This document shows positions 8,259 to 16,445 of a stretch of 64,000 nt of DNA, in pieces (the first letter of the stretch is position 1; the number at the start of each line of letters is the position of its first letter). A model generated the notes under the pieces. That model made no database searches, had not been told where the DNA came from, and worked only from the letters and a program-made list of their open reading frames with translations. The DNA comes from Bacillota bacterium (GTDB taxonomy: Bacteria > Bacillota > Sulfobacillia > DUMF01). A program made the position numbers and the translations under genes. The stretch is taken from positions 1 to 64,000 of the forward strand of contig DUMF01000002.1 in NCBI GenBank assembly GCA_012840015.1. Reading direction: 5' to 3'.

Positions 8259-9140
8259 TTGGAGTATTACACATCGGTACTGATGTTCGGCGCCATAAGC
8301 ACGATCGGAACTCTGGGGACGTTCGTACTTACGGGACTGACAGGGCTGTTCTCACTCGGGCAGGCCGCTTTCATGGCTATCGGTGCCTATTCAGCGGCAA
8401 TGGGGGTAGTCAGATATAACCTTCCTTTTGCCCCAGCAGTCATCCTGTCAGTGGGTATAGCCGTTGGCCTGGCGTATATCATCGGGTACGCGACCCTAAA
8501 TTTGCGCCAAGATTACTTCGCACTATCGACGTTCGGATTTGGCGAAGCGGTCAGGGCAGTATTGACGACGTCGGTCCAACTAACCGGTGGGGCTCTGGGA
8601 ATGACGGGCATCCCCAAACTGACTACCGGCCCACTGGTAGTTATATCCCTGGTCGTTGTCGTGTGGCTGATCAGGAATGTGAGGGTGTCCAGATTTGGGC
8701 GGGAATGCGTTGCCCTCCGGCTAGATGAGACGGCTGCTCAGGCCATGGGCGTCGACGTGTTCTGGCGCAAGATGCAGGTTTTCATGTTGGGGGCGGCACT
8801 TTCCGCGTATGCGGGCGCGCTGCTTGCTTTCTACACCAGCTATGCAGAGCCGAATATGTTCGGATGGATGAGGTCAGTCGAGTGGATCATCATGGTATTC
8901 TTGGGTGGTCGTGACAGCCTGACGGGGGCTCTGCTAGGGTCGTTCGTGTTAAACACGGCGCCTGAGGTACTCAGATTCGCTTCGCAGATGCGTACTGCGA
9001 TTTATTGCATCCTCATCCTGGTTACGCTCAACCTTCGCCCGCGGGGGCTACTCGGCGCGTGGGAACTGTCTTTCAGTGGGATCTTCGGGCAGCGGAGAAG
9101 TGCTGTGACGAGAGGCGGTGGCAGCCAGCATGTTTCTTAA
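8259..9140 (+). CDS. livM: Branched-chain-amino-acid-type ABC permease, LivM-like
   Basis: 293 residues, multiple membrane segments, with the family motif GGRDSLTGALLGSFVL in the C-terminal half that contacts the ATPase. The start is a TTG at 8259 with GGTGG upstream; no ATG fits. It lies 35 nt after livH, and its last codons overlap the start of the first ATPase gene, so the proteins are probably made in step. Confidence 0.9.
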   Translation: MEYYTSVLMFGAISTIGTLGTFVLTGLTGLFSLGQAAFMAIGAYSAAMGVVRYNLPFAPAVILSVGIAVGLAYIIGYATLNLRQDYFALSTFGFGEAVRAVLTTSVQLTGGALGMTGIPKLTTGPLVVISLVVVVWLIRNVRVSRFGRECVALRLDETAAQAMGVDVFWRKMQVFMLGAALSAYAGALLAFYTSYAEPNMFGWMRSVEWIIMVFLGGRDSLTGALLGSFVLNTAPEVLRFASQMRTAIYCILILVTLNLRPRGLLGAWELSFSGIFGQRRSAVTRGGGSQHVS

Positions 9141-9900
9141 GGTCAAAAACCTGACGAAGCGGTTTGGAGGGCTGGTGGCGGTCGATAACTTCTCTATGGA
9201 GGTAACCCGCCGACAGATTACGGGACTGATAGGCCCGAACGGCGCCGGGAAGACCACCGTGCTGAACATGCTCTCGGGGCTGTATCGGCCAGATGGTGGC
9301 AGCATCGTATTTGAGGACAGGGAAATCTCGGGAAAGCGCCCGTTTGAGATAGCGAGGATGGGCGTCGGGAGAACTTTCCAAAACATCCGACTCTTTAACG
9401 AACTTAACGTGCTTGAGAACGTGAAGATAGCGCACGGGTGGCGATCACGGGATAACCTACTTCTGACCATGATTGGGGGTACCCGGGTCAGCAGGGCGGA
9501 AAAGGAGATCACCCGTAAGGCCGAGGAGTGCCTAGAACGGCTCGACCTCTTGCGCCTGAAGAACGAGTATCCCGGGAACCTCCCTTATGGAACTCAGCGG
9601 CGGGTGGAGATTGCGAGGGCGCTGGGTTCAGATCCTAAGTTGCTGCTTCTAGATGAGCCAGCGGCGGGGCTCAACCCCAACGAGGTACATGAGCTTATGG
9701 CTACGCTCCGTAAGCTCGTCGAAGATCTTGACATATCGATAGTGTTGATAGAACACAGGATGGAAATTGTGCTGAACCTCTGCGAGTGGATCTTTGTTCT
9801 GGACTTTGGGAAAAAAATCGCGGAAGGCACTCCCAAGCAGATCCGGGAGAACCCCGCAGTGATCGCGGCGTACCTGGGGGAGGAGTCAAGAGATGCTTGA
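9130..9900 (+). CDS. livG: ABC transporter ATP-binding protein, LivG-like
   Basis: 256 residues from the ATG at 9130; a GTG at 9118 is possible but its ribosome site is too close. Walker A GPNGAGKTT, a signature motif YGTQRRVEIARAL (weaker than the usual LSGGQ) and Walker B LLLLDEPAAGLNP are clear. The C-terminal tail ENPAVIAAYLGE is typical of LivG. Cytoplasmic energy-coupling subunit for the importer. Overlaps the livF start by 8 nt. Confidence 0.92.
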   Translation: MFLKVKNLTKRFGGLVAVDNFSMEVTRRQITGLIGPNGAGKTTVLNMLSGLYRPDGGSIVFEDREISGKRPFEIARMGVGRTFQNIRLFNELNVLENVKIAHGWRSRDNLLLTMIGGTRVSRAEKEITRKAEECLERLDLLRLKNEYPGNLPYGTQRRVEIARALGSDPKLLLLDEPAAGLNPNEVHELMATLRKLVEDLDISIVLIEHRMEIVLNLCEWIFVLDFGKKIAEGTPKQIRENPAVIAAYLGEESRDA

Positions 9901-10603
9901 CATTAAAGAACTGTACGTCTCATACGGCAGGATAACCGCCCTTCAAGGCGTGTCCATGCATGTCCCCAGGAGTAGCATCGTGTGCATCATCGGGAATAAC
10001 GGGGCGGGGAAGTCAACCCTGCTAAACGCTATATCCGGTATGGTAAAGCCCAAGTCGGGTGAGATCACGTTTGAAGGCAGGCCCTTACCTGCCCACCCCC
10101 ACCAGATAGTCAAGGCGGGGATAGTTCAGGTTCCCGAGGGCCGCCAGGTGTTCCCCATATTGAGCGTGGACGAGAACCTGACAATGGGCGGTTACGTCCT
10201 GAGCTACAGGGAGATAAGGGAAAGAAAGGCCAGAGTCTATGAACTGTTCCCTCGGCTCAAAGAACGAGCCGGTCAAGCGGCTGGAACACTGTCCGGTGGG
10301 GAACAGCAGATGCTTGCTATCGGGAGAGCGTTGATGTCTTCTCCCAAAGTGATCCTCTTCGACGAGCCCAGCCTCGGGCTTGCTCCCATGGTCGTCTCCC
10401 AGGTATTCGAGCTCATTGCCAAGATAAAGGAGAGCGGGGTAACCGTTGTCCTGGTCGAACAGAACGCTCGGAAAGCGCTCTCGGTGGCAGACACCGCGTA
10501 CGTCCTGGAAAACGGTAAAGTCGTTTTGGAAGGCAGGGCCTCCGAATTGCTAGAAAATCCGATGGTCGAAGCAGCTTACCTGGGCGGTAGGAAGAGCGCT
10601 TGA
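9893..10603 (+). CDS. livF: ABC transporter ATP-binding protein, LivF-like
   Basis: 236 residues. Walker A GNNGAGKST, signature LSGGEQQMLAIGRAL, Walker B VILFDEPSLGLAP and the LivF-type PEGRQVFP region are present. ATG start overlaps the livG stop. Second ATPase of the importer; with it the five-gene transporter is complete. Confidence 0.93.
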   Translation: MLDIKELYVSYGRITALQGVSMHVPRSSIVCIIGNNGAGKSTLLNAISGMVKPKSGEITFEGRPLPAHPHQIVKAGIVQVPEGRQVFPILSVDENLTMGGYVLSYREIRERKARVYELFPRLKERAGQAAGTLSGGEQQMLAIGRALMSSPKVILFDEPSLGLAPMVVSQVFELIAKIKESGVTVVLVEQNARKALSVADTAYVLENGKVVLEGRASELLENPMVEAAYLGGRKSA

Positions 10604-10610
10604 TCTCAGT

Positions 10611-10631
10611 AGGCCTCAATGGGGCCTACCG
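10611..10631 (+). other. Hairpin after livF
   Basis: Inverted repeat GTAGGCC...GGCCTAC with a 7-nt loop, no T-run. It may partly stop or stabilise transcripts between the transporter genes and the cyclase gene 49 nt further on. Confidence 0.4.
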
Positions 10632-10679
10632 TGGTCGTGCTTATAGAGACTTTAGAAACAGAAATGGAGGTTCTCATCT

Positions 10680-11339
10680 GTGAAAAAGTATATTGACTTG
10701 ACGTTAGATCTGAGCGAAGGTATGCCGGTATTCCCTGTCAAGTGGTACCCGAAGCCTAAGTTCACAATGGTGCTAACGCCGGACATAGATCCCAGCGGGC
10801 GATACGCGAGCTCGGCACTTGTGTTCATGCACGCCGGGACGCACGTGGATTCACCTATGCACTTCGGCGAGGTGGAGAGGCCTATTGATACGATCTCCCT
10901 TGAGGTGCTGTGTGGGCCCACCGCGATCATTGACATGTACGATAAGCCAAACGGAGCGGGAATAACTGCGGCTGATCTCGAAGCACGCTGCCCGAAGAGT
11001 GCCCGACGCGGTGACAGGGTGATTATACGTACGGGTTTCACGACGAAGTTCTGGGGACACCCGAACTATTTCAGTATATCACCCTACCTCACTAAGGATG
11101 CCGCTGAGTGGCTCGTTGAGAAGGGTTTCTGCCTGGTAGCGATAGATTTCCAGACTGACAAACCCGGCGACGCCACGTTCCCCGTGCATAATACGCTTCT
11201 ACGCAATCATGTTATCATAGTTGAATACCTCACCAACGTTGAGGAAATATCCAGCGATAGGGTTACCATGTACGCCCTTCCTCTGAGGTTCAAGGGGCTC
11301 GAGGCTTCCCCAGCGAGGGTGATCGTCGTCGAGGAATGA
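10680..11339 (+). CDS. Cyclase/kynurenine-formamidase-family metal hydrolase 1
   Basis: 219 residues, GTG start with GGAGG 8 nt upstream. The family metal motif HxGTHxDxPxHF is intact as HAGTHVDSPMHF near residue 56, and the C-terminal segment PLRFKGLEASPARV is typical. Family members (kynurenine formamidase, isatin hydrolase, metal-dependent cyclic amide hydrolases) open aryl formamides or cyclic amides. It lies downstream of the importer in the same direction and is probably part of the same regulon. A paralogue lies at 12334-13014; identity looks moderate, so the two may act on different intermediates or form a heteromer. Confidence 0.85.
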   Translation: MKKYIDLTLDLSEGMPVFPVKWYPKPKFTMVLTPDIDPSGRYASSALVFMHAGTHVDSPMHFGEVERPIDTISLEVLCGPTAIIDMYDKPNGAGITAADLEARCPKSARRGDRVIIRTGFTTKFWGHPNYFSISPYLTKDAAEWLVEKGFCLVAIDFQTDKPGDATFPVHNTLLRNHVIIVEYLTNVEEISSDRVTMYALPLRFKGLEASPARVIVVEE

Positions 11340-11377
11340 GGCGGAGGACAGGGCAAGTGTCCTGGCGGCGGGGTAGT

Positions 11378-11414
11378 GGCGGCCCTCAGCTCGAGCTGGG
11401 GTCGCCCCGTTTTT
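11378..11414 (+). terminator. Rho-independent terminator candidate after the first cyclase gene
   Basis: GC-rich inverted repeat (GGCG.CCC.CAGCT / AGCTG.GGG.CGCC with one bulge and one G-U) followed by CCGTTTTT. It would end most transcripts from the sigma-54 promoter, so the next two genes may need read-through or their own promoter; none was identified in 11415-11507. Confidence 0.6.
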
Positions 11415-11507
11415 GGCGCAACGCGTTGGAGTAGGGGATTTAAGCGTTTACAATAATCGCGGGGGCCAATGAAGCACACTGAATGATGAAAAGGAGGCGT
11501 CGCTTGT

Positions 11508-12293
11508 TTGGAAAAAGCCGTTCAGTTTGAGAGTCGAGGCAAGAGAGTTCACGGTGTAATCCACTTACCGGAGGGCGCGGGGCCATATCCCTGTGTTATT
11601 ATCTGCCATGGTTTTACGGGAGATCACATTGGGGCTAACCGGATGTTCGTACGGTTTTCGAGGGAGGCCTGTTCTCAGGGCTTAGCCGTGTTGAGGTTCG
11701 ACTTTGTGGGATCGGGGGACAGCGAGGGTGATTTCGATAGGGATACGCACCTCACTGGTTGGATACAAGATCTCGGCGCTGCACTGAATTTCGTCTGCCG
11801 GCAGCCTGAGATTGACGCTACGAGGATCGGTCTTCTGGGGCTAAGCTTCGGTGGGAGTACCGTTATCTGTGCCCCTGAAACTGGACTTAAGGGGCGAGCC
11901 GTAGTCATCTGGTCGGGCGTAGTCCACCTCCGCGATAGCTTCAGGGATACGATACTGGGTGGGGACAAATGGGATCTGCTCCTCCAGGGGAAAAGCATAA
12001 AGAACTTCTATAACAAGGGATTTGCGTTAGCACCCTCTTTTGTAGAGGACCTGCTGAAGTATGACGTACTGCGTGAGGCGAGCCGGCTGCGCAAAACGCC
12101 GATCTTGATCATCCACGGGACCAAGGATGCCGTGGTTCCATCGGATCATGCGAAAGAGTTGTTTGAGACACTACCTGGCCCAAAGCGGATTGAATTCATC
12201 GGGGACGATCACGTATTTACTGACAGGTTGAGCCAAGCTACCGCGTTGACAGTGGACTGGTTTAAAAGCCATCTGGCTGATCGTGGTGCGTAG
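11508..12293 (+). CDS. Alpha/beta-hydrolase (dienelactone-hydrolase/BAAT-like)
   Basis: 261 residues from a TTG with AAGGAGG upstream. Nucleophile elbow GLSFGGS near residue 110, oxyanion-region HGFTGD, catalytic Asp in HGTKDAVVP and His in DDHVF complete the triad. Resembles small cytosolic esterases that act on acyl esters, lactones or thioesters. It is set between the two cyclase-family genes, so it probably hydrolyses an ester, lactone or amide in the same pathway. No signal peptide, so it is cytoplasmic. Confidence 0.85.
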   Translation: MEKAVQFESRGKRVHGVIHLPEGAGPYPCVIICHGFTGDHIGANRMFVRFSREACSQGLAVLRFDFVGSGDSEGDFDRDTHLTGWIQDLGAALNFVCRQPEIDATRIGLLGLSFGGSTVICAPETGLKGRAVVIWSGVVHLRDSFRDTILGGDKWDLLLQGKSIKNFYNKGFALAPSFVEDLLKYDVLREASRLRKTPILIIHGTKDAVVPSDHAKELFETLPGPKRIEFIGDDHVFTDRLSQATALTVDWFKSHLADRGA

Positions 12294-12333
12294 TTGAATT
12301 GCAAACTTCGTTCTGACGGAGGAGGTCCAAGTT

Positions 12334-13014
12334 ATGTTTACTTTTAGAGAGCTTTTCGACCTTACACTGCCCATCACCACCGGAATGGACATACCACCGG
12401 GGTTGAGGCGGACCACTCCGCCTGTGGAGTTCAAGGTTCTCAGGAATCACGCTGAACACAAGATACAAGTCGGGCTGTTCTCCCAGCCAATACACGCCGG
12501 GACACACGTGGATGCGCCTCTGCACATATTCGCCAACGGGAAGAACCTCGATCAACTCGATCTAAGGCATTTCCTGGGCGAGGGATACGTGGTGGATTGC
12601 TCGATGGTAGGGGCAAACGAGCCCGTGACCGCCGCTCACCTGGAGAGAGCGGCTGATCAGATAAAGCCAGGGATGATCGTGCTCATCTACACGGGGTGGA
12701 GCGATAAGATGTTCGGTAAACCGGAGTACTGGTTAGACTCGCCATATCTAGCGGACGATGCCGCGCAGTGGCTCGTGGATAAAGGTGTGAAAATTGCAGG
12801 TTATGACTTCTTCCAGGATAGAGGGGCAAAGTCCTTCGTTACTGACACCGACGAGTTCACCGTTCACAAGATCCTGTTGGGCCACGAGGTGCTGAACATC
12901 GAGCACCTTACCAACCTCAAGCCCATAGTAGGGAGCAAGGTTTTCGTGATAGCCCTTCCTCTCAAGATCAAAGGAGCGGAAGGTGCTCCTGCGAGAGTAG
13001 TGGCGCTACGGTAG
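12334..13014 (+). CDS. Cyclase/kynurenine-formamidase-family metal hydrolase 2
   Basis: 226 residues, ATG with GGAGGAGG upstream. The metal motif reads HAGTHVDAPLHIF near residue 50, so all ligands are kept. The C-terminal PLKIKGAEGAPARVVAL parallels the first cyclase gene, showing duplication and divergence. Insertions around residues 145-170 differ between the two. Likely cytosolic amidase/cyclic-amide hydrolase; the true substrate is unknown. Confidence 0.85.
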   Translation: MFTFRELFDLTLPITTGMDIPPGLRRTTPPVEFKVLRNHAEHKIQVGLFSQPIHAGTHVDAPLHIFANGKNLDQLDLRHFLGEGYVVDCSMVGANEPVTAAHLERAADQIKPGMIVLIYTGWSDKMFGKPEYWLDSPYLADDAAQWLVDKGVKIAGYDFFQDRGAKSFVTDTDEFTVHKILLGHEVLNIEHLTNLKPIVGSKVFVIALPLKIKGAEGAPARVVALR

Positions 13015-13199
13015 GATGCGACACAAGAGTAGGCGGTGAGCGGAACCTTGCTGTTGCTGATTGATTGTGGCATCGCGCGGGAGAGTTACGTCGCTCTGCC
13101 ATTGCGGCATGCCGCATTGTGATGAAAGCATACCTTTTTTGATCTCGAGGGCCTTTTCGAGCCCCATCCGATGCCGCTCTTCCCCGCCACGTTCGTACG

Positions 13200-13500
13200 G
13201 TTGGTTTGAGCGGCGTCAAATAGGCCGAGGCTCTCCAGTTAAGGGATACGATTATTGTTTCCCGGATGGTGCCATATTCGCCGTGTCTTTGGGCCACGTC
13301 CACCGTAGGCACGCCATCCAAGTACTGCATTGGCCGGGAAGAATTACCAATTACGCCCGTCTTGAGCGTGCTCCAAAAGCATTCGGATTGCTGCGACGTA
13401 TGCCGCTGTGCTGGCCATGGCAGCCTGCTGCAATTCAATTGGCCTAGTACGGGAGATGAGTGGATCCGGTTGCAACCCTCTTCCGCTTTTGCCGCTCCCG
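13200..13500 (-). pseudogene. Remnant of an IS3-family transposase
   Basis: Minus-strand frames contain broken pieces of the IS3 integrase core: a SECFWSTLKT segment (the usual ESFWSTLKTE) preceded in another frame by nucleotides matching the CYDNAAME region, and downstream an NNRI...YLTPL segment like the C-terminal YNxxRxHxxLGYLTP. Frames are interrupted by shifts and stops, so the element is dead. It fills the 13015-13572 gap, which otherwise holds no gene I can support. Confidence 0.5.
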
Positions 13501-13572
13501 TGAGCATATCTGCGCTGGCCGTGATGTTGGCGGGACACGCAACCGGCCAGCGCAAGCCACTCAGCGAGGGCC

Positions 13573-14940
13573 CTAAGCTATGATGCCCAAACCATTCAGC
13601 AGCACTATAAGTACCGAGATGGGGGTTACCAGCCTAACTATCCAGAAGAAGAGCGTAACTATAGCCTCATTGTGCAAAGCACCATGATTGGTAGCAGATG
13701 CCACCGTGTTTTTGAAGCCGAACTGCCAACCTATGAACAGGCATAGAAACAGGCCGCCAAGGGGTAGAAGCACATTTGAGCTAAGGAAATCGAACAAGTC
13801 AAACATGGTCTTTCCCATGATTTTGAACTCCGCGAGCGTGCTGTTGGAAAGAGCGGCAGTAGAACCGACCAAAGCCAAAGATATGGCCGTTAAGATGGTC
13901 GATATACTGCGAGACCATCCAAGACGCTCGTTGAGGAAGGCAACCGGGACTTCTAGGAGGGAGAGCATAGCCCCTGTAGCTGCTATGGCTGCCAGGATGA
14001 AAAACAAGACCATGAACACCTGCCCAAACGGCATCGATGTGAAGACGGCGGGAATCGTGATGAAAAGCAGTTTGGGCCCTGCATCCGGCTCGAAGCCGAA
14101 GGCATAGACGGCGGGGAAGATGGCCAGGCCTGCCAGTATTGAGACTAATACATCTGCCAACATTACCTTCGTCGCCGTGGCCGGGATGTTCTGCTCTTCG
14201 CGGAAGTAGCTCCCATAAGTAGTCATGGTACCCATGCCCACGGAAAGCTTGAAGAAAGACAAACCCATGGCAGTGAGAATGGTGGTCCCGGTTACTTTGG
14301 AGAAATCGGGCTTAAAGAGGAATGTTAGCCCCCGCGCGGCTCCGGGAAGGGTGAGACTTCGTACGCACACGATTAGTAACAGCGCAAACAACAGCGGCAT
14401 CAGGCGTTTAGTCATGCGTTCTATCCCTTTAGACACACCTGCGATTATTATCACGCTTATGAAGGCAAGCACGATCCATTGCCACACGAGACATTCGACC
14501 GGATTACTTACCATGTTGCCGAAGACTTTGGATGTCACGAGGGGCTGGGTTGAAGAGAGCATTCCGCGCGCCGCTTTGAAGATATAGGCAAACACCCAGC
14601 CAGCTACTTCGGTATAGAAACCAAGGATCAAGAATGCAGAGAGGACCCCTGCCGCTCCTATCAACCACCAGGGTGTCCCTGGCGCGAGCTTTTGTAAAGA
14701 GGTTACCGCGTCAGCTCTTGCAGTCCTCCCGATGATCAGCTCCGTTATCATTACGGGCAACCCGACGAGCAATGTGCACAACAGGTATATTATTATGAAA
14801 GCGGCCCCACCGTTCATGCCCGTCAGGTAGGGGAATTTCCATATGTTACCCAGTCCGACGGCCGAACCAAGGGTTGCGGCCATAACACCCAGGCTGGTGG
14901 TAAACCCATCACGTTTTCTTGCTGGTTCAGATGCTATCAA
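13573..14940 (-). CDS. Sodium-dependent NSS-family symporter
   Basis: 455 residues with about eleven to twelve hydrophobic segments. The N-terminal signature GSAVGLGNIWKFPYLTGMNGG is the sodium/substrate site of neurotransmitter:sodium symporters (LeuT, TnaT). Bacterial members take up tryptophan, tyrosine, leucine or methionine. Start is a TTG with AAAGGGGGCC upstream. It faces the catabolic genes across the IS remnant; membership in the same regulon is uncertain, since no -24/-12 promoter was found before it. Confidence 0.88.
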   Translation of the reverse strand: MIASEPARKRDGFTTSLGVMAATLGSAVGLGNIWKFPYLTGMNGGAAFIIIYLLCTLLVGLPVMITELIIGRTARADAVTSLQKLAPGTPWWLIGAAGVLSAFLILGFYTEVAGWVFAYIFKAARGMLSSTQPLVTSKVFGNMVSNPVECLVWQWIVLAFISVIIIAGVSKGIERMTKRLMPLLFALLLIVCVRSLTLPGAARGLTFLFKPDFSKVTGTTILTAMGLSFFKLSVGMGTMTTYGSYFREEQNIPATATKVMLADVLVSILAGLAIFPAVYAFGFEPDAGPKLLFITIPAVFTSMPFGQVFMVLFFILAAIAATGAMLSLLEVPVAFLNERLGWSRSISTILTAISLALVGSTAALSNSTLAEFKIMGKTMFDLFDFLSSNVLLPLGGLFLCLFIGWQFGFKNTVASATNHGALHNEAIVTLFFWIVRLVTPISVLIVLLNGLGIIA

Positions 14941-15037
14941 TGAGCAGGCCCCCTTTTATGTATTTGTGATGTTTATCAAACTCCATCCGTGCAAGCCTAT
15001 AAAAGTACTAATTCTATTAGGGGCTCAGCAAATCCTT

Positions 15038-15051
15038 CACTTAGTTAAGTG
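15038..15051. promoter_or_regulatory. Palindrome CACTTA-GT-TAAGTG in the divergent NSS/MATE gap
   Basis: Perfect 6-bp arms with a 2-nt centre, lying between two divergent genes. Could be an operator, but no cognate regulator is adjacent. Confidence 0.3.
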
Positions 15052-15107
15052 GGTTGCACAGCCGAGGTGGTGTGTTAGTCTATATTCCGTCAGCAGGAGG
15101 AGATGGC

Positions 15108-16445
15108 TTGAACGACATTCGGTCCGAAGTTCTCAAACTTGCCTGGCCTGCAATGCTTGAGATGATCCTCCATATGTTTCTCTCAATGATAGATACCGCC
15201 ATGGTGTCGAGGTTGGGTGCCGGCGCCTTGAGCGCGACCGCTCTAGCAGGCCAAATCTACTGGAGCGTGGCTTTCGTGACAGGTGCCCTCGGCGTTGGAA
15301 CTACCGCGTTAGCCGCCAGGGCATATGGTGCAAGAGACTATACTGAGTTCTCGCGCGTTGCGCACGAGGGCGTAGCGCTTGCGATTCTTGGCGGTATTTC
15401 CGGGTTTTGCATTCTCAGGGCGTCTTGTACAGTCCTGCCTGGGCTGATCTCGATGGATTCTGAAGTGGAGTTACTTGCGATGGAGTACATACAAGTAATG
15501 TCTTTCGGCTTGCCGCCTTTTGTGGTGTGGATGGTGGGCAATGCGGTTATGCGATCAGGGGGCGATGCAGTGAGCCCCCTGATCGTTGCAGCTATAGCAA
15601 ACTCCTTAAACGTTGTGGGGGATTGGATCCTGATTTTTGGCAAATTGAGGATGCCCGCCATGGGTGTCAGGGGTGCAGCGCTCGCCAGCGTCGTGTCGCT
15701 ATATGTGGCCGCACTGCTATCCTTGAATGGGCTTGCGCGAAATGGTCTAGGCTTCTGTTCAGTCCTGCGGGGAAGATGGAGCTGGCGCTGGTCCACTGTC
15801 AAAGAATTGATATCACTGAGTGTTCCTGCCTCATTTGAAACCATATTGTCAGATGGGGCACGATCTGTTCAAATGGTAATAATGTCTTCCCTTGGTAAGT
15901 TTGAATTCGCCGCTCATCAGATAGCGGTCACTTGTGAGTCGCTTTCTTTCATGCCGGGGTATGGATTTGCCGTAGCCTCAACGGTGCTAGTGGGGCAACG
16001 CCTCGGGGCGAGAGAACGAGAGAGGGCACACGCGAGCGCCATGGAATGTATGCGGCTGTCTTTGCTTACGATGGGGGCTATAGGTTTGCTTTTCATCTTT
16101 GTGCCTTCTAGCTTCACCAGGGTTTTTACCGATGATTTGCAGGTGCTCGTTCCCGCTTCGCGCGTGCTGCGGATAGCCGGTTACATCCAACCCTTTATCG
16201 GCATGACTGATACTCTTGCGGGGGCTTTGAGAGGGGCAGGTGATACCCGCTCGCCGTTGCGGATCACGGCGTTGGGAGGATGGCTGGTGCGCATTCCGCT
16301 AACGCTGATCGCTGTCAGGGTTTTGGGGTGGTCCCTAATATCCGTCTGGGTTATCAACGGGCTTGAATGGGTCCTCAAGGCGGTGCTTTGCTGGAATGTA
16401 TTTAGGTCCTGGGACTGGAGCCCGGAACGCGGGGTGGAAGGATGA
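15108..16445 (+). CDS. MATE-family multidrug/metabolite exporter
   Basis: 445 residues from a TTG at 15108 preceded by AGGAGGAG; a longer frame from 15054 lacks a site. About twelve membrane segments in two similar halves; AWPAMLEMILHMFLSMIDTAMVSRLG at the N-terminus and GDTRSPLRIT in the C-terminal half are typical of MatE proteins. It probably exports a cationic compound against sodium or protons. Its stop overlaps the start of the next gene by 4 nt. Confidence 0.9.
   Translation: MNDIRSEVLKLAWPAMLEMILHMFLSMIDTAMVSRLGAGALSATALAGQIYWSVAFVTGALGVGTTALAARAYGARDYTEFSRVAHEGVALAILGGISGFCILRASCTVLPGLISMDSEVELLAMEYIQVMSFGLPPFVVWMVGNAVMRSGGDAVSPLIVAAIANSLNVVGDWILIFGKLRMPAMGVRGAALASVVSLYVAALLSLNGLARNGLGFCSVLRGRWSWRWSTVKELISLSVPASFETILSDGARSVQMVIMSSLGKFEFAAHQIAVTCESLSFMPGYGFAVASTVLVGQRLGARERERAHASAMECMRLSLLTMGAIGLLFIFVPSSFTRVFTDDLQVLVPASRVLRIAGYIQPFIGMTDTLAGALRGAGDTRSPLRITALGGWLVRIPLTLIAVRVLGWSLISVWVINGLEWVLKAVLCWNVFRSWDWSPERGVEG

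Noticed and set aside
13061-13447. 128-codon plus-strand frame in the gap after the second cyclase gene
   Set aside because: No ribosome site, odd composition (many Cys, Arg, Pro), and it lies antisense to the decayed IS3 transposase.
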